64,000 nt of DNA from Stenogyne calaminthoides (taxonomy: Eukaryota; Streptophyta; Magnoliopsida; Lamiales; Lamiaceae). Numbering within the stretch: position 1 is the stretch's first letter; every line of letters starts with the position of its first letter. The translations under genes and the position numbers were made by a program. The DNA lies in the NCBI GenBank assembly GCA_037126765.1, contig JBBCBC010000030.1, positions 2,018,478-2,082,477 on the forward strand, given 5' to 3'. Shown here in pieces: positions 44,880 through 56,899 of the stretch. A model generated the notes under the pieces. The model had not been told where the DNA came from and did no database searches. It saw only the letters and a program-made list of their open reading frames with translations.

Positions 44880-46650
44880 GACTAATCATTGTAGGGTCAT
44901 CGAAAGGGTTGTTTGGTGGGTTTTGGTAATGTTGTTGATAATATGGGGCTTGGTCCCACCAACCAGGATGTATTTGTTGGGCGAATTCTTCAGGGGCATA
45001 TCCTTGTTGCGGTCCCCAATATTCAGGATTGGGGACCACTGTGATACCAGCATGATGGGCAATCACATTAAGTCCAGACATGATATAATTGGGACACTAT
45101 GGATCCTCACGAACCTGATCGATCAACGTCTGTGTGTCTTGCATCACTTGTCCCAACCTTTGTTGCGCCAAACCATTCAGGGCATTGACGGTAACATTGT
45201 TGTCACCGCAGGTGCGAGGTTTGTGCTCTCGGATGTGTTATGCTTGCGTGCCATCTTTGGATAATCGGGGCGTGGTACTATCCGGACACTCTGACCGGAA
45301 CCAAGGTGATGTAGTGGGTAATTGTGATTTTGCATTTTGTTCCAATACGACCCACAGCCCATAAACTTTCTTGTAACCCTCGCCTTGGCACCCAAATTTG
45401 AACGATGATGATCGAAAGTCGATCGGTCTTTGGGGTACTGTTGAACTGAACTCCCAAATTGCCTTGCAACCCTCTTTGGCATATACCCTTCGGCGTTGTC
45501 CATAAATGTAAGGCAACCGTGAAATAACGATGCGGCAGAGATTAACGATGGACGGCCGAATGGAGTCCAATTGACCTATAATGTACGAAAAATATTTTTA
45601 TAAGTCATTTTGTTAAGTTACTTAAATTATAAATGACGCATTTCTATAAATGAAATGATTTGAGAATGAGAAACATACATGACTCGATGGGTAATTATCC
45701 AAAAGTTTCCGATAATGCACAAGATTCAGTGTACTGGAAGTGAATGTTTGGGAGTTGTTCCATCGCAATCTCTCGGGGTCCTACGGTCATAATAATGGCT
45801 TCTGCGTGTATGGCAAGAACTCAAATGAAGTACTTTCAGATATCCAAAGACGAAAAATTTTAAATGAGATTAAGTTATTACAGGTAACAATATATATATA
45901 TTGAAAAACTTAAATCATTGGAAATATAAAAGAAATTGAATTTCGACCTCCAACAATGTTAAGCACCCCGAAATCTATGTCGTCTCACGTCTGGATGCTG
46001 CCCCAAGATGGTGATATAAATAAGCCAATGCAGCGGCTCCCCATGCATAGTTAGTGACAGAATCGAGATCGCCCAACACCTCCAGATAATCCTTGGGGAC
46101 AGAATCACGTGTTTTATCAAGAAACAGTGTAGACCCCATCGTGTACCACATGTAACCTCGAGCAATAGACACATCGCTGAGGGTCCCAGTCGTGCACGTT
46201 GTTTTTATTGTGCTAAAGAGGGTGCTGTGTAAGTTATCTCCCCTACATCCACATGCAGTATACAATGCATTGTCAACACTTTGAACGTTGTCAATGATGG
46301 GGAGACCATTTATTTTCAAGCCTACATTGGAAAAAGTTATTTTAATTATTAGTGAACACTAATGATTAAAAAATAAAAAAATTGATTTATTAAAAATTAA
46401 CTTTATGTAAACTTTTACAAGGATAGCATTAACGTACGTGTAGTGTGATCGTCATTTTCCGAAAGGCATATGGAAAGTGTTCGTCTCGTGGTGCCACCTT
46501 TAATTTAATCTTTGAAATGAGGGACATGTTGATGGAGTGAAACATCATTTGCCCGATAGTTCCGAAGTCACCATGAAAAGCGCCGAAATACCATGATTTC
46601 ACCTCTACTATTCCCCTTCGGTAGGGGGTGGGAGCCAGGGGGAGGCTTCT
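44880..46650 (-). pseudogene. Plant mobile domain (PMD, MAIN-like) pseudogene
   Basis: Exon-like pieces on the minus strand follow the order of the plant mobile domain: about 46640-46440 (RDEHFPYAFRKMTITLH), 46318-45976 (GLPIIDN, then DLDSVTNYAWGAAALAYLY), about 45775-45670 (RWNNSQTFTSSTLN, LLDNYPSSHV) and about 45580-45100 (GYMPKRVARQFGS, RKFMGCGSYWNKM). A Gln/Pro/Asn-rich tail follows at 45081-44880. The frame is broken by TAG just before ISGCLTLL (about 45970) and by TGA and TAG before DPERLRWNN. These lesions show it is inactive. PMD proteins are encoded by, or captured in, transposons and also occur as host genes (MAIN/MAIL). The N-terminus is not identified. Confidence 0.65.
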
Positions 46651-47992
46651 TTTTTGCTACAAAAATAATCGTGTTGTCGACGTCACGTATACATAAATGT
46701 GAAAAATCTGTTGGAAACACAGCGGGAAATTACTATTTCCATGAAATATTTAAAATAAAGCTGTATTTTTAGGATTTAAAAAAGAAAAAAAAAACATCAT
46801 TAAAAAATTAAATGAAACAGCCCCAACAGAAAACCTGCAAGCTTGGTCCCACCACCGAGACCTGTTTCGTCTTCTATGACAGGTCTAAAGCCGTTTGTGG
46901 TTATACTTCTTTTCTGATATATGGTAGGAGACTGTTCACGGAACGATGAAACATATTTGAGAATAATATTTTAATAATAAAAAAAAGATGAATATTGATT
47001 TATATAGTTTATACCCATAATTTTATACTACAAGTTTTTATTTTAAAAAAAAATGGTTCCTCCCTCCCCGTCAAATTTCATCCGAGCTTTTCATGGTTAA
47101 GAAACGTAAAATCCTTTGTTTGATTATATATTTCCATTACTAACATAAAATTCTCATATATTTGTAAAAATATTTATGAATTCCCTCATCATTTTTGTTC
47201 AAAATATAAGGTTGAAACGTAAATTTACATAAGTATTTTTTATATAAATAAAAAACCACAAATAATATTTAGACGGAACACTAAATGCAAAATATGTGCA
47301 TATCAAAACTGTTAAAGGAAATAGTCGAAATTTCGTGCATACTTTTATTAAACGCAATATGTTTTATATATTTGATAAAACATAAAAGGAATTCAGTGTG
47401 TAATCTTATCAAGCATAGAGGAATTTTATGTCATATAAAATATAAAAAATAATTCAGCTGAATATTCAAATAGTAACAAGGATACAATTAGAAGATATAA
47501 AAGAAAACATAATGTAAAGCAAAGAAGAAAACAAAAAATATAAGGGTCCAATTATCAGCCATACAAAATACGAGTCCAATTTGGCCGACTTCGAACACCG
47601 GCCAGTCCAGTTTTTGGACCGCTATTTGAACAAGACGTTGGTGATGGCCTAAGGTCATGTCCAATTAACTCTTATTTCAGGGGTCCACGAAGTTTTATGT
47701 GCTTAAATGTGCACCGTATACCATTATTATTACACAAATTTTCATATGATTTTTATTCATACTATAAAATTGATATCATTACATTTATAAATTGATATTA
47801 TTATTCTTATAAACTAATATCTATATCATATAATGTTATGATCTCAGTTTACAAGTGTAATGGTATCAGTTGATAAGTGTTATAGTATAAATTTCATATT
47901 GTGGACAAATTTCACAGAAGACCAATCCTTTTTATTTTTATTTGAAAGAATTAAAACATTGTACCAATAAAGTGTTAGTTCTTTCTGACGAT
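46651..47992. other. AT-rich spacer between PMD pseudogene and second LINE
   Basis: No gene is seen. 47740-47925 belongs to the same AT-rich repeat family as 27660-27800 and 57040-57310 (GGTATCAGTTGATAAGTG block). A patch near 47560-47640 has GC-richer GGCCGACTTCG-like sequence of unknown origin. Confidence 0.4.
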
Positions 47993-48145
47993 AGTAATAG
48001 TGATACACTTTCTAGTAAATGGCTCTCCATCAGGTGAATTCAGGTTAGAAAGGGGACTGAAGCAGGGGGGTCCTCTCTCCCCATTCCTATTTCTAATCGC
48101 GGCAGAGGGGCTGAGCCTACTTGTAAGCAAAGCGGTTGATTCAGG

Positions 48146-50218
48146 TGAAAATTGCATGATTTTATTGCGCATTTATTATCTATTTTTCATTTAATTTTAT
48201 GATTTTATCACTTAATTTTGGCTAATTATACTTGATTTGGAGAAAGGTAGTGTTTTGTTATTTTTATAGGAAAATTGAGCATTTTTAGATGCGAGACACG
48301 TATTTAATTTTTTTGTGAAGCTAAACAAAAAAAGAATCCGAGAAGAGAAGAATTGGGCCCGAAAGAAGAATTAAATTTCAGCACTTGGAGGCCCATTTCA
48401 ACAAAGTAGCAGCCCATTGCTACCAATTTTTCATCGGGCCCGGTTATTAACACCCCCATAATTAATAGATGCACCCACCTAATTAATAAAATACCAAATA
48501 TACCCCTTTTCTTCAACAGACACCATTCTCCTTCGACTGCACTGCTGGAGAAAGAACAAGAATATAATCGGAAAAAACTGTAAAAATGGGCGTTCCATGA
48601 TTGAAATCTGTTGAAGATCCTAATATTAGAAACAAACATAATCTATATACTAACACCCTATCATTCTTTAAAAAAAAAAAAAAGAAAGAGCAAGTGGAAT
48701 TCTGTAGATTGGATAGAAGACCTGAATTACACCATTGTCGGTTCTGTAGCGGTGTGTGGGACGGCATGGGTGAGGTGGTGTTGCTGACCAGCTATGCGCG
48801 GGGAAGACGACAATGGAGAGATGGGGGTGGTGGCGGCGAGCAGGTGGCGCAGGCCGGCGATGCGCGGGAATACGACAATGGAGCGAAGGGGGTGGTAGTG
48901 GCGAGCAGGCGACGAGTAGGCGGCGTTTCTTCTGTGGAAATGACAGGAAAATGAACCAGAGAATAAAGAAATTAGGGTTTTGAGTTTAAGGGTATATTTG
49001 GTACTTTATTAATTAAGTGGGTGCATCTATTAATTAAGGGGGTGTTAATAACCGGACCCTTTTTCATCAATTAGGGCCCATCATCTGCGGCCAATTTCTG
49101 CCATTTGGGCCCAAATATTCAAAGGCCACATGCTAGCTAAATAGCATGGCGTGAAAATGGATTCAGGAGAGAAAAAGTTGCTGATCCCCACATTTCTCAA
49201 AAGTCGTATTCATTATCTGAAGTTGCTATGAATCAATGAGCAACAGTAACAAAAAGGAAAACGCAGCAGTCGAAAACAGAACCCTAGATAAATTCTTCAC
49301 ATTGGGCAGCCCCCATTTCCTCTTTTTACACATTAAATAGGGTTCTTAAATTCTTGATACTTGAAAGTTCATGAAGGGGCATTATTTTGAGAATTTTCCA
49401 TCTCCACCATCTACATTAGTCTAGTTTTTTTTCCCTTTTATTTTATTGTTATTTCTCTTTTTTTGTAATTGAGATTGGATAAAACTTCCCTAGAACTATT
49501 TTGGTTTTAGGACATTGCATATTTGGATTTAAGTTTATGAATTAATTTCTTGTTTAATTGGTATTTATGTTTCTACTCCTATTTGTATGCTTAATTTCTT
49601 TAAAAAACATGTTGTTAGTGTACATAATAGCATGTCTTATTTGATGTTAATTGGGGTAAGATCGAGTGATTTTTTCCATTAATAGATCTTTAAGCACACA
49701 ACCCAATTTATTATGAGCTCGAGAGATGATAAACTATTGGGAGGGTAGTAAATGATCTTAGTTACTTTTTTGGGTTGCATTGCACTAGTTAGGTTGAAAT
49801 ACATGCTTTTGTAGTGTTTCATTTGGATTGAATTGATTGAAAAATAGTTCTAATTCATTATTTAGTGATCAATCTTATAGGAAAATGCACAATATCATTT
49901 AAATGAGTCTTTAACCATAAATGGATTTCTAAATATTGCAATTGCCTTGGAACCACTTTTCTTTATTTATTGTTTTTGTATTTTTCATATCTTTATCTTG
50001 TTGTTGATTTGGTTGGATTAGTTTTAATTGCTTTCTTAATGACATTTTAGTTAGCATTTAGGATTAGTCTTTAATTTTTAAACCTTCCTAAAAAATCAAT
50101 TGTGTCTAGATAGAATCGAGTTAACGAAAATCGCTTTTACACTAATCCTTCCCCGTGGGATCGACTCGTACTTACCACACTAGGATAGACACCGTACACT
50201 TGCGGTTGAATATTTTAC
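48146..50218. mobile_element. Insertion inside the LINE, possibly a solo LTR
   Basis: The inserted block begins TGAAAATTGCATGATTTTAT. It ends with a conserved-looking segment containing ACTAATCCTTCCCCGTGGGA, TCGACTCGTACTTACCAC and ACACTTGCGGTTGAATA. That arrangement resembles the ends of some plant LTRs, and the block has no coding capacity. I could not find a clean 5-bp duplication or a second LTR, so the class is uncertain. It carries the Pack-MULE-like element at 48436-49059. Confidence 0.45.
48436..49059. mobile_element. Pack-MULE-like element, 70-bp TIRs and 9-bp TSD
   Basis: The left end GGGCCCGGTTATTAACACCC and inverted right end GGGTCCGGTTATTAACACCC match over about 70 bp with only about five differences. 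The exact 9-bp repeat TTTTTCATC lies at 48427-48435 and 49060-49068. The interior (48515-48960) is unlike the ends: GC-rich, with an internal tandem duplication (ATGCGCGGG-A-GACGACAATGGAG at about 48795 and 48860) and a 117-codon open frame (48601-48954) of low complexity. High TIR identity and an intact duplication suggest recent movement. No transposase is present. Confidence 0.8.
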
Positions 50219-52052
50219 GTGTTGGGAAAATACGGAACAGCGGTGGAGCTGAATCTCATGGAGGCAGCTGAAATTGGGGATGAAAAAATCCAGCTGTCTC
50301 ACCTACAATATGCCGACGATACCATCTTCATGGCAACTGCAAAAGAGTCGAACGCATGGGCTATGAAGTGCCCCCTATCAAATTTCGAGCTTACCTCAGG
50401 TCTCAAAGTTAATTACAATAAGTGCAGCCTACTCGGCATCAATGTGGACAGCGGGAGAATGGCTCAGATGGCCCAAGTGCTAGGCTGCGAAATCGGGACA
50501 ACCCCATTTTCGTACTTGGGGATCAAAGTTGGGGCGAATTATAATAGCGTAACGGAGTGAGAGCATCTTGTAAAGTGAAAGGTAAATTGAACTCATGGGA
50601 ACACAAAAAATTATCGTTTGGTGGAAGAATAACCCTTCTGAAATCGGTTCTATCAGCATTACCAACTTACCATCTCTCCTTTTACTGCTTACCGAAAATA
50701 CCCTTGAGTAAGATAACTTCTTTGCAAAGAAGATTCCTGTGGGGGGTAGAGAGAATGAGAGTAAAGTGCCTTGGGTGAGTTGGAAAGTGGTTTGTGCTCC
50801 GAAATCTTTGGGGGGTTTTGGGAGTGAAAGATCTTGAGAGTTTCAATTATGCTTTAATGGGGAAGTGGTTATGGCGGTACTTGGGGGATCGTAAGAGTTT
50901 GTGGGTTAGAATTATCACATCGTTACATGGGGCTTTGAGGGAATGTGAGGGTGGTTTTACCTCCAATGTTAGAAATTCTAGATGGTCTAGTTGGTGGAGG
51001 GATGTGGTCGAGTTAGGGTCGGGAGTTGAGGGTAGATGGTTTCGAAACAATATTTTGAAAATGTTAGGGAGTGGGAATAACACTCTTTTTTGGCACGGGC
51101 TGTGGGTTGGACTCTTGTTCAACGATTCTCGAGATTGTATCATCTGTGTAGGAAGCAAGAATGTTTAATTAGTGAGATGGGGGAATGGGCGGAGGGGTAT
51201 GGAAGTGGAGGCGTGAGTTCTTTGAGAGGGAGAGGTCGAGTATGTCTGAATTCTTGAATCTTATCAACAGGTACACACTCGTGGAAAATGAAGAGGACAG
51301 ATGGAGGTGGACACCAAACGCAAATGGAGACTACAGCACCAGAAGCGTATATGAGCTCCTGTTTGAGGCTTCGGATCGAGATGATATTGACAGGGATGAA
51401 GAAGCAAAGTTCGTGAGCATGTGGAGCAAGATCGCACCGTTGAAAGTATCGGCAATGACTTGGAGACTACTCAAGGATCGACTACCGACAAGGACAAATC
51501 TGGAGAAAAGAAGAATACTCGCAGCATCAAATACAGGCTGTCCCTTATGTGGAACGATAAGCAAATCAACTGATCATCTATTTCTACAGTGCACGACGAC
51601 ATACTCTATGTGGAAAGGCTGTCTCCTTTAGATGGGAACAGTCCTTGCTCCACAGCCCAACGTAAGAAATCATTTCCTTCAATTCTCCGGCATTCTTTCG
51701 GGAAAAAGAGGTAAGATCTTCTCTATTGGTCTTTGGGAATGTGTGGTATGAGTCATTTGGAAAGCGCGCAACAATCAGATTTTTAGTGGTATGGAGTTTA
51801 ACGGAACAAAGATACTGGAAGATATCAAAAGTCGAATGTGGAGTTGGATCTTGGTGAAGAACTTTATTCATTGTAATGCATTGGTAAACACATGGATGGA
51901 CAATCCACTTGCTCTAATTTTCCTCTGAAGGTATGTAATAAGTAGATAATAAGCTTTTGTAAATATTTGGTTCTTCACTATATTTTGGTCAAGAACTTTT
52001 GGAAATAAAATGTTTCTTGTCTGATAAAAAAAAAAAAAAAGTAATGGTGATA

Positions 52053-53100
52053 TATGTTGCACATGGTGCACATAATACCTTCTCTATGGACTATGAGGAG
52101 TAAGTCTTTTGAAAACTTGTTCATAGCGAGACTGAATTCATATTTACTAAATGGATTCAAATATGAATTTTCAATTATTATACTAATATTCTTTTGTAAT
52201 ATATCATATTCATCAGTTATTAAAATTAGAATCACTTGTAATACATAAATAATGCCCCTTCATATCATAATTTATATTAATTTTGTAGTTTTAAGTCACA
52301 CCCTTCAATTATATGATCTAACTTTACAAATTTTTTTGTGTGAAATTTACTCACTTAGTTGAACCGTTAGAGGTAGAGCCGAAATTTTGAGCCCGACAAA
52401 TCGTGGAGCCCAAACAACTATTCAGAATCCATGCAATTGCACACAAAATTTTGTCCATAACATTGAATCTACTCGGTCATTATAACATTTTCCCCATTAA
52501 TATTTTGTAGTAAGGGACAAAATACCCCACCCGAAAAAGAAAATTGTATAATAAAAAATCGAATAGAATTTGGTAGCATTTGAAAATGATGTCAGCCGGT
52601 TGAGATTAGTTCGCATGGGCCTAACTAGGCGGGCCGTCTGAATCGAACAATCCCATTTAAGATGGGCTCGTACTTAAATGGACTAAGACCTCAACTACAA
52701 GTAATTATGACATAAATGAAATATTATACTATATTTTTTTTTCTCAAATTTATGATAAGAAAATAATCGAAATCGTTAACATGTAGATATCTGCTGAAAT
52801 AACCCAAAGAAAGAAGTTCTAAATATGGAGTAGAAGTTAAATGATGATGCTACATTGGTTTTGTCACGTTTAGATGAAAACTAATTTAACCACAAAAGAT
52901 CAATTGATACTTAGAATTAAGTAGGGATAAATTTTTACATTTGCTAAAAAAAGCCTGAGAAGATGTTGATTGGCAAAATTCTATTGACACGTAGTGGTTT
53001 GACTTTTGTTCTCCATTGCATAATTTAAAGGGACAGATTTGTTTTGACAAAGTATAGTATGAAAATTTATATACATAAAAAAACTCAATTGAAACTCAAT
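52053..53100. other. Intergenic, nothing recognised
   Basis: AT-rich DNA. No open frame, inverted repeat or known element could be supported. Confidence 0.4.
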
Positions 53101-53682
53101 TTCAATGGACCCAACCCACTTCTACTCCGATTCTGACCCGCGCACAGCCTCCCAGCCCGCTAGATGTTCCCCGTTTTTGTTGACCCAATACCCTTTTGAC
53201 CCATTCTTCTTTTCTCCTTTTTTCTTTCCTCTATTTTTTTTTCGTGCACTTTTCTCTCCCTTCTTTTCCTCTCTCTTCCTCTGTATACTTTCCCTCTTCT
53301 CTTCTCAAAAAAAAAAAAAAAGCCTAAATCTTATGAAATCGAGTTGGGTATTTCATTGTATAATTGATTTTTCGCGAAGGTTTGTTGATTTGTGAAATGC
53401 AATTTTCAAATTGTTCGACATTTATTGGATTTTTTTCTTCGACGATTTTTTAAATATTTCTTCAGGTAATATTGACGATTTTTATCGTCTTTTTTTTTTT
53501 TTGTGCTTTTCTAGGGGTTTTCAAAATAAATTAATCCATAGTTAAAGTTAGACAATATTTTTAAATCTGATTTTCTAAATTATCATTTCGATTTTTGTAT
53601 TTACAGTGACAATTAAATCGTTGGATTTGAGGAATTCTGATTTTCGTTTGGTTTATGCTTTTCTAAGGTTATTGTTTCAAAC

Positions 53683-54224
53683 ATGATTAAAAGGAATCGA
53701 TATGCTGGAAATTGTAGTAGTGGATCTTATAAGCGATCAAAGAGGGTGAAAGATGCCATTGTTGCTGGTGATTTTTATAGGTAAACTCCCCTGTTTGATT
53801 GTTTTACTTAGTGCTTTATCGTGTGATTTTATTTTAGTGTAATACTGTGATGTTATTTAGCATAATACCGTGATGTTATACAGTGTAATACTTCTTGTGT
53901 TTTTGTTTTGAATACTTCTCAGTGGCAAACTGATTATCCTATTCCTACCTTTAAACAACGTCGATGTTACTATGTAATTCTTTGTTTCATTTTTCTAGTA
54001 ATTTATGCATATATATGTTGTTTCGAAATTGTAGTTTACATTCGATTCTCATTATCTCACAGAGTATCTCAACTCTATTTTAGTTCTGCTATAGAAGTAT
54101 TATAAATGTTGAGAAAATAATTTAGATTTTATTTTTATTTGTTTTTTGCTTTTCTAGGGTTTTTGTCTCAAACATGCTTAAAAGGAATCGAGCTGGATGA
54201 TGTTGTTGCTAGTGATTATATTAG
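53683..54224 (+). pseudogene. Orphan first-exon-like sequence and its decayed tandem copy
   Basis: A CT-rich leader (53160-53310) precedes an ATG at 53683 that opens a 98-base exon (MIKRNRYAGNCSS, then KRSKRVKDAIVAGDFY) ending at a good donor AG|GTAAAC (53780). The region recurs at about 54141-54250 (TTTTCTAGGGTTTTTGTCTC, ATGCTTAAAAGGAATCGAG, TAG|GTACCCCTGTTTGATTG), but there the frame meets TGA after eight codons and an internal part is deleted. I find no downstream exons, so it is probably a duplicated 5' gene fragment. The protein is not recognised. Confidence 0.3.
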
Positions 54225-55869
54225 GTACCCCTGTTTGATTGTTTTGTTTTATAATGTGATGTTATTTATGTAATTTGTTCTTTTTTTATTGCTCGTTGAC
54301 TTTTTCTTTTTAAAGGTTAAATGATGATTCGAGCCCATGACCTCCCACTTGAGATCGATATTCCATTTTGTCATTGCTCGCTGACTTTATTACACCGTGA
54401 TGATATTATTTCTCATGTTTCTTCAGTTATCTAAAAAAAATAACTTTTGGAGAAGCTTTTTATAGTGAAGTTTAATGACAGTCTTGGAACAAGAATATGA
54501 TTTAATGGCCGCAAGTAAGTGCTTTTCTAAGACAACAAAACTGTCCCTAGTAATCCTTCTATGTTGAATTCTTTTAATGTTTTCTTGTTGGATCATTGTG
54601 GAAGATGTAGCTTACATTATTATTATGACATTTGTTCCTTTTTCAGAAAATTTTATTTTCTCAATTTAGCTGGATCGACTTTTTTTTTTTTTAAATTTAG
54701 TTATAGTAAAGTTTATGCATGTTGCACTCCAGGACATAAGTACCAGAAAATGATAGTGTTTTTGTATAATAGAAAATATGAAAGAATTTAGATTTTAATG
54801 CGAAGGAAGTTGATAGTGTTTGGAAGTTGTAGACAATCAATTTCAATGTTTAGGTTCAAATTAAATATTGTTTTCTTTGTTTAACAGTGAAAATTATGTG
54901 CTTGAAGATGTGATACCATTTTCCTTATATTGTAATACTGTTTGACTTATAATGTATTACCGAATGCATTAACATGTGATACTACGATTTTGTCACTTCA
55001 TTTAAGCCATATTGTGTTCCTTATAGTTTAACATTATATGCCCTAAGGTGTGATACTATGTGATTGAAATATACACAAACTATTCAATTACAAATATTGA
55101 TCATGTTTGATGCCGTATTGTTAATTGCAATACTATTATAATTGATGGAATATTGTTTCATAAAAAATTATGTCCATGAGTACAACTATAGCATGATGTA
55201 ATATTGTCAAGTGTAATGATGGAATACTGTTAATTGTAATGATGTAATACTATTTCATAAAAATTGTGATACTATTACATTTATTTATAAAATATATTTT
55301 GTTTCAAAAATTATATTTTTAGAAGGATTAATTTTTTTAATATAAAAATAATCATTTAAAAAAAGGAAGATAATTTTCTATTTTGCAAAAAGAAAAAGAA
55401 AATCTAAATTGATGTAAAAAAAAATGAAAAAAGCCAAAAAAAAAAAAAAGGAAGAAATAAAGTCATAAAGAGGATTTGAACTCCTAATCTATGTTAAAAC
55501 AATGAAAAAAGTCAAAAATTAAAAAAGGAAGAAACGAAACAATGAAAAAAGCCAAACTCCTAATCCATGTTAAAACAATGAAAAAAATAAAAAAAATTCA
55601 AAAATTTAAAAAAAAATAAAAAAAATAAAAAAAGGAAGTCAAAAGGATTTGTACTCCTGACCTATTGCTTATATTAGGAATGCACCTCCCACCACGACAC
55701 CGCACCAATAATAATTTTTAATTTTTTTTTGACAAGCACACCAATAATAATTAGTCTCTTATGTTTTGCGGATTTAAAGGGATACAAGCCACCTTATTTA
55801 TTCGGGTTAGTCGGCTGACCAGCGAGATTTTAGTTATGACCCACTTATATGATATTTAGCCTAAATTAT
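54225..55869. other. AT-rich region with GTGATACTAT-type degenerate repeats
   Basis: Many scattered GTAATACTGT, GTGATACTATG and GTGATGTTAT words occur at 53820-53900 and 54900-55290. A-rich tracts follow with a duplicated AAACAATGAAAAAAG-CCAAA segment and ACTCCTAATC-TATGTTAAAA at 55483 and 55556. There is no gene. Confidence 0.4.
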
Positions 55870-56320
55870 TTTATTTTCATACAATACCTACTCATTTATT
55901 TTTGTCATTTTTTAACTTGCAATTTTCGTTTATTTTCCCACTAACTTTTCAACTATCAAATATGTATTTTTTTTTACAATCATACCCCTCTCCTGTAATT
56001 CCATCTCAATCTCATCATATATTTCAATTTTCAAACACGACCTGGACTCGATCCGGACCCGAGTCAAGGAGGGGTCGCGCATGGGCGAGATCGGGTCCGG
56101 TTCGAATCGTTTTTGAAAGTTGAGATTGTGATGAAATTAATGGATAAGATGAGATTGGGATGACATTGAAAGAGTGAGATATAATTGTTAAAATAAAATA
56201 AAAAAATATATTTGAGAGTTGAAAAGTTAACGAGGCATAAAGAAGAATTGCAAATTCAAAAATGACAAATTTGCATAATGATGCGTAATTCAAATGACTA
56301 ATTTGACCTCATACGGTGGC
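55870..56320. mobile_element. Foldback MITE with about 130-bp arms and GC-rich loop
   Basis: The left arm (TTGTCATTTTTTAACTTGCA, then TAACTTTTCAACTATCAAAT, then CAATCTCATC) and right arm are inverted copies from about 55895-56035 and 56110-56270. The loop contains a GC-rich patch ACCTGGACTCGATCCGGACC and GGTCCGGTTCG, which is itself partly palindromic. It is similar in style to the GGTCGG-rich core at 6425-6530. No clear target duplication. Confidence 0.5.
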
Positions 56321-56400
56321 TTTTTTACTAAAAGAGAAACCTATATCACTTCCTAATGAGGCAATGTCGCTGTACAATATACTATACTTTTTAAATATTA

Positions 56401-56660
56401 CCCTTCGTCCCGGTGTATTTGTCCCACTTTTTTTTTATTGAATTGTTTAAGAAATAATATTAAAATTATAGATAGTAAGTCATTATAGTATTTAATGAAT
56501 GAAAAGTGAGAGATATTTGGGGTAGTTGGTATGAAAATTGAGGGGAATAATATTAAAATAATAATTAGTGGAGTGTCACTTTTTCCTTTTATGGACTGAA
56601 ACAATTATAGTGGGACGTTCATAAAAGGAAAATGAAACAAATACAATGGGACGGATGGAG
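56401..56660. mobile_element. Stowaway MITE
   Basis: The left end CCCTTCGTCCCGGTG and inverted right end CTCCATCCGTCCCATTG are flanked by TA at 56399-56400 and 56661-56662. It is 260 bp and non-coding. Confidence 0.7.
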
Positions 56661-56697
56661 TATTAATTTCCAATTGGATAAGGGAAGTAATATAATA

Positions 56698-56890
56698 CTC
56701 CCTCTGTCCTATATCAGTTTTTACAGTTGACTTTTACATGCGTTTTTGCGAGCAAATTTTGTATTAGTAATTGAAATGATAAAGTGACTTTTAAGAAGTG
56801 GTATGATAGATGAACCCCTTATATATCATACCTCTATTTAAAAGTCATTTTATCAATATTTCAATTACTAATATAAATCAAATTATCCGG
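56698..56890. mobile_element. Stowaway-type MITE, right end decayed
   Basis: It begins CTCCCTCTGTCCTATATCAG after TA. The inside is a long hairpin: GTAATTGAAAT, AAAGTGACTTTTAA, GGTATGATA pair with TATCATACC, AAAAGTCATTTTATC and ATTTCAATTAC. The right terminus is reduced to CCGGAG. Confidence 0.5.
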
Positions 56891-56899
56891 AGAAATCAG

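Larger units (their letters stand above)
48018..51631 (+). pseudogene. LINE ORF2 remnant in pieces
   Basis: 48018-48145 encodes RLERGLKQGGPLSPFLF. After the insertion, 50219-50559 encodes LQYADDTIFMA with the catalytic ADD and FSYLGIKVG. 50560-50778 encodes LSFGGRITLLKSVLSALPTY in a new frame. 50794-51168 encodes GVKDLESFNYALMGKWLWR in another. 51250-51631 encodes a zf-RVT-like end (APLKVSAMTWRLLKDRLPT, CPLCG). The frame changes at least three times. It is a different LINE subfamily from the one at 14112, because motif residues differ (GLKQGG against GLRQGD, YADD against FADD). Confidence 0.8.
48006..52039 (+). mobile_element. Second 5'-truncated LINE, itself interrupted
   Basis: A 13-bp target duplication AGTAATAGTGATA (47993-48005) and AGTAATGGTGATA (52040-52052, one mismatch) bounds the element. 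It ends in a run of 15 A. Like the first LINE it is truncated within the reverse transcriptase. A later insertion of about 2.07 kb (about 48146-50218) splits it between motifs SLLVSKAVDSG and KYGTAVELN. Confidence 0.8.

Noticed and set aside
48601..48954. 117-codon frame inside the Pack-MULE-like element
   Set aside because: Poly-Lys from an A-run and Gly-rich repeats; likely captured or degenerate sequence, not kept as a gene.
53105..53395. 96-codon open frame starting MDPTHFYSD
   Set aside because: In the CT-rich leader the frame becomes a run of Phe/Ser; more likely 5' UTR-type sequence.
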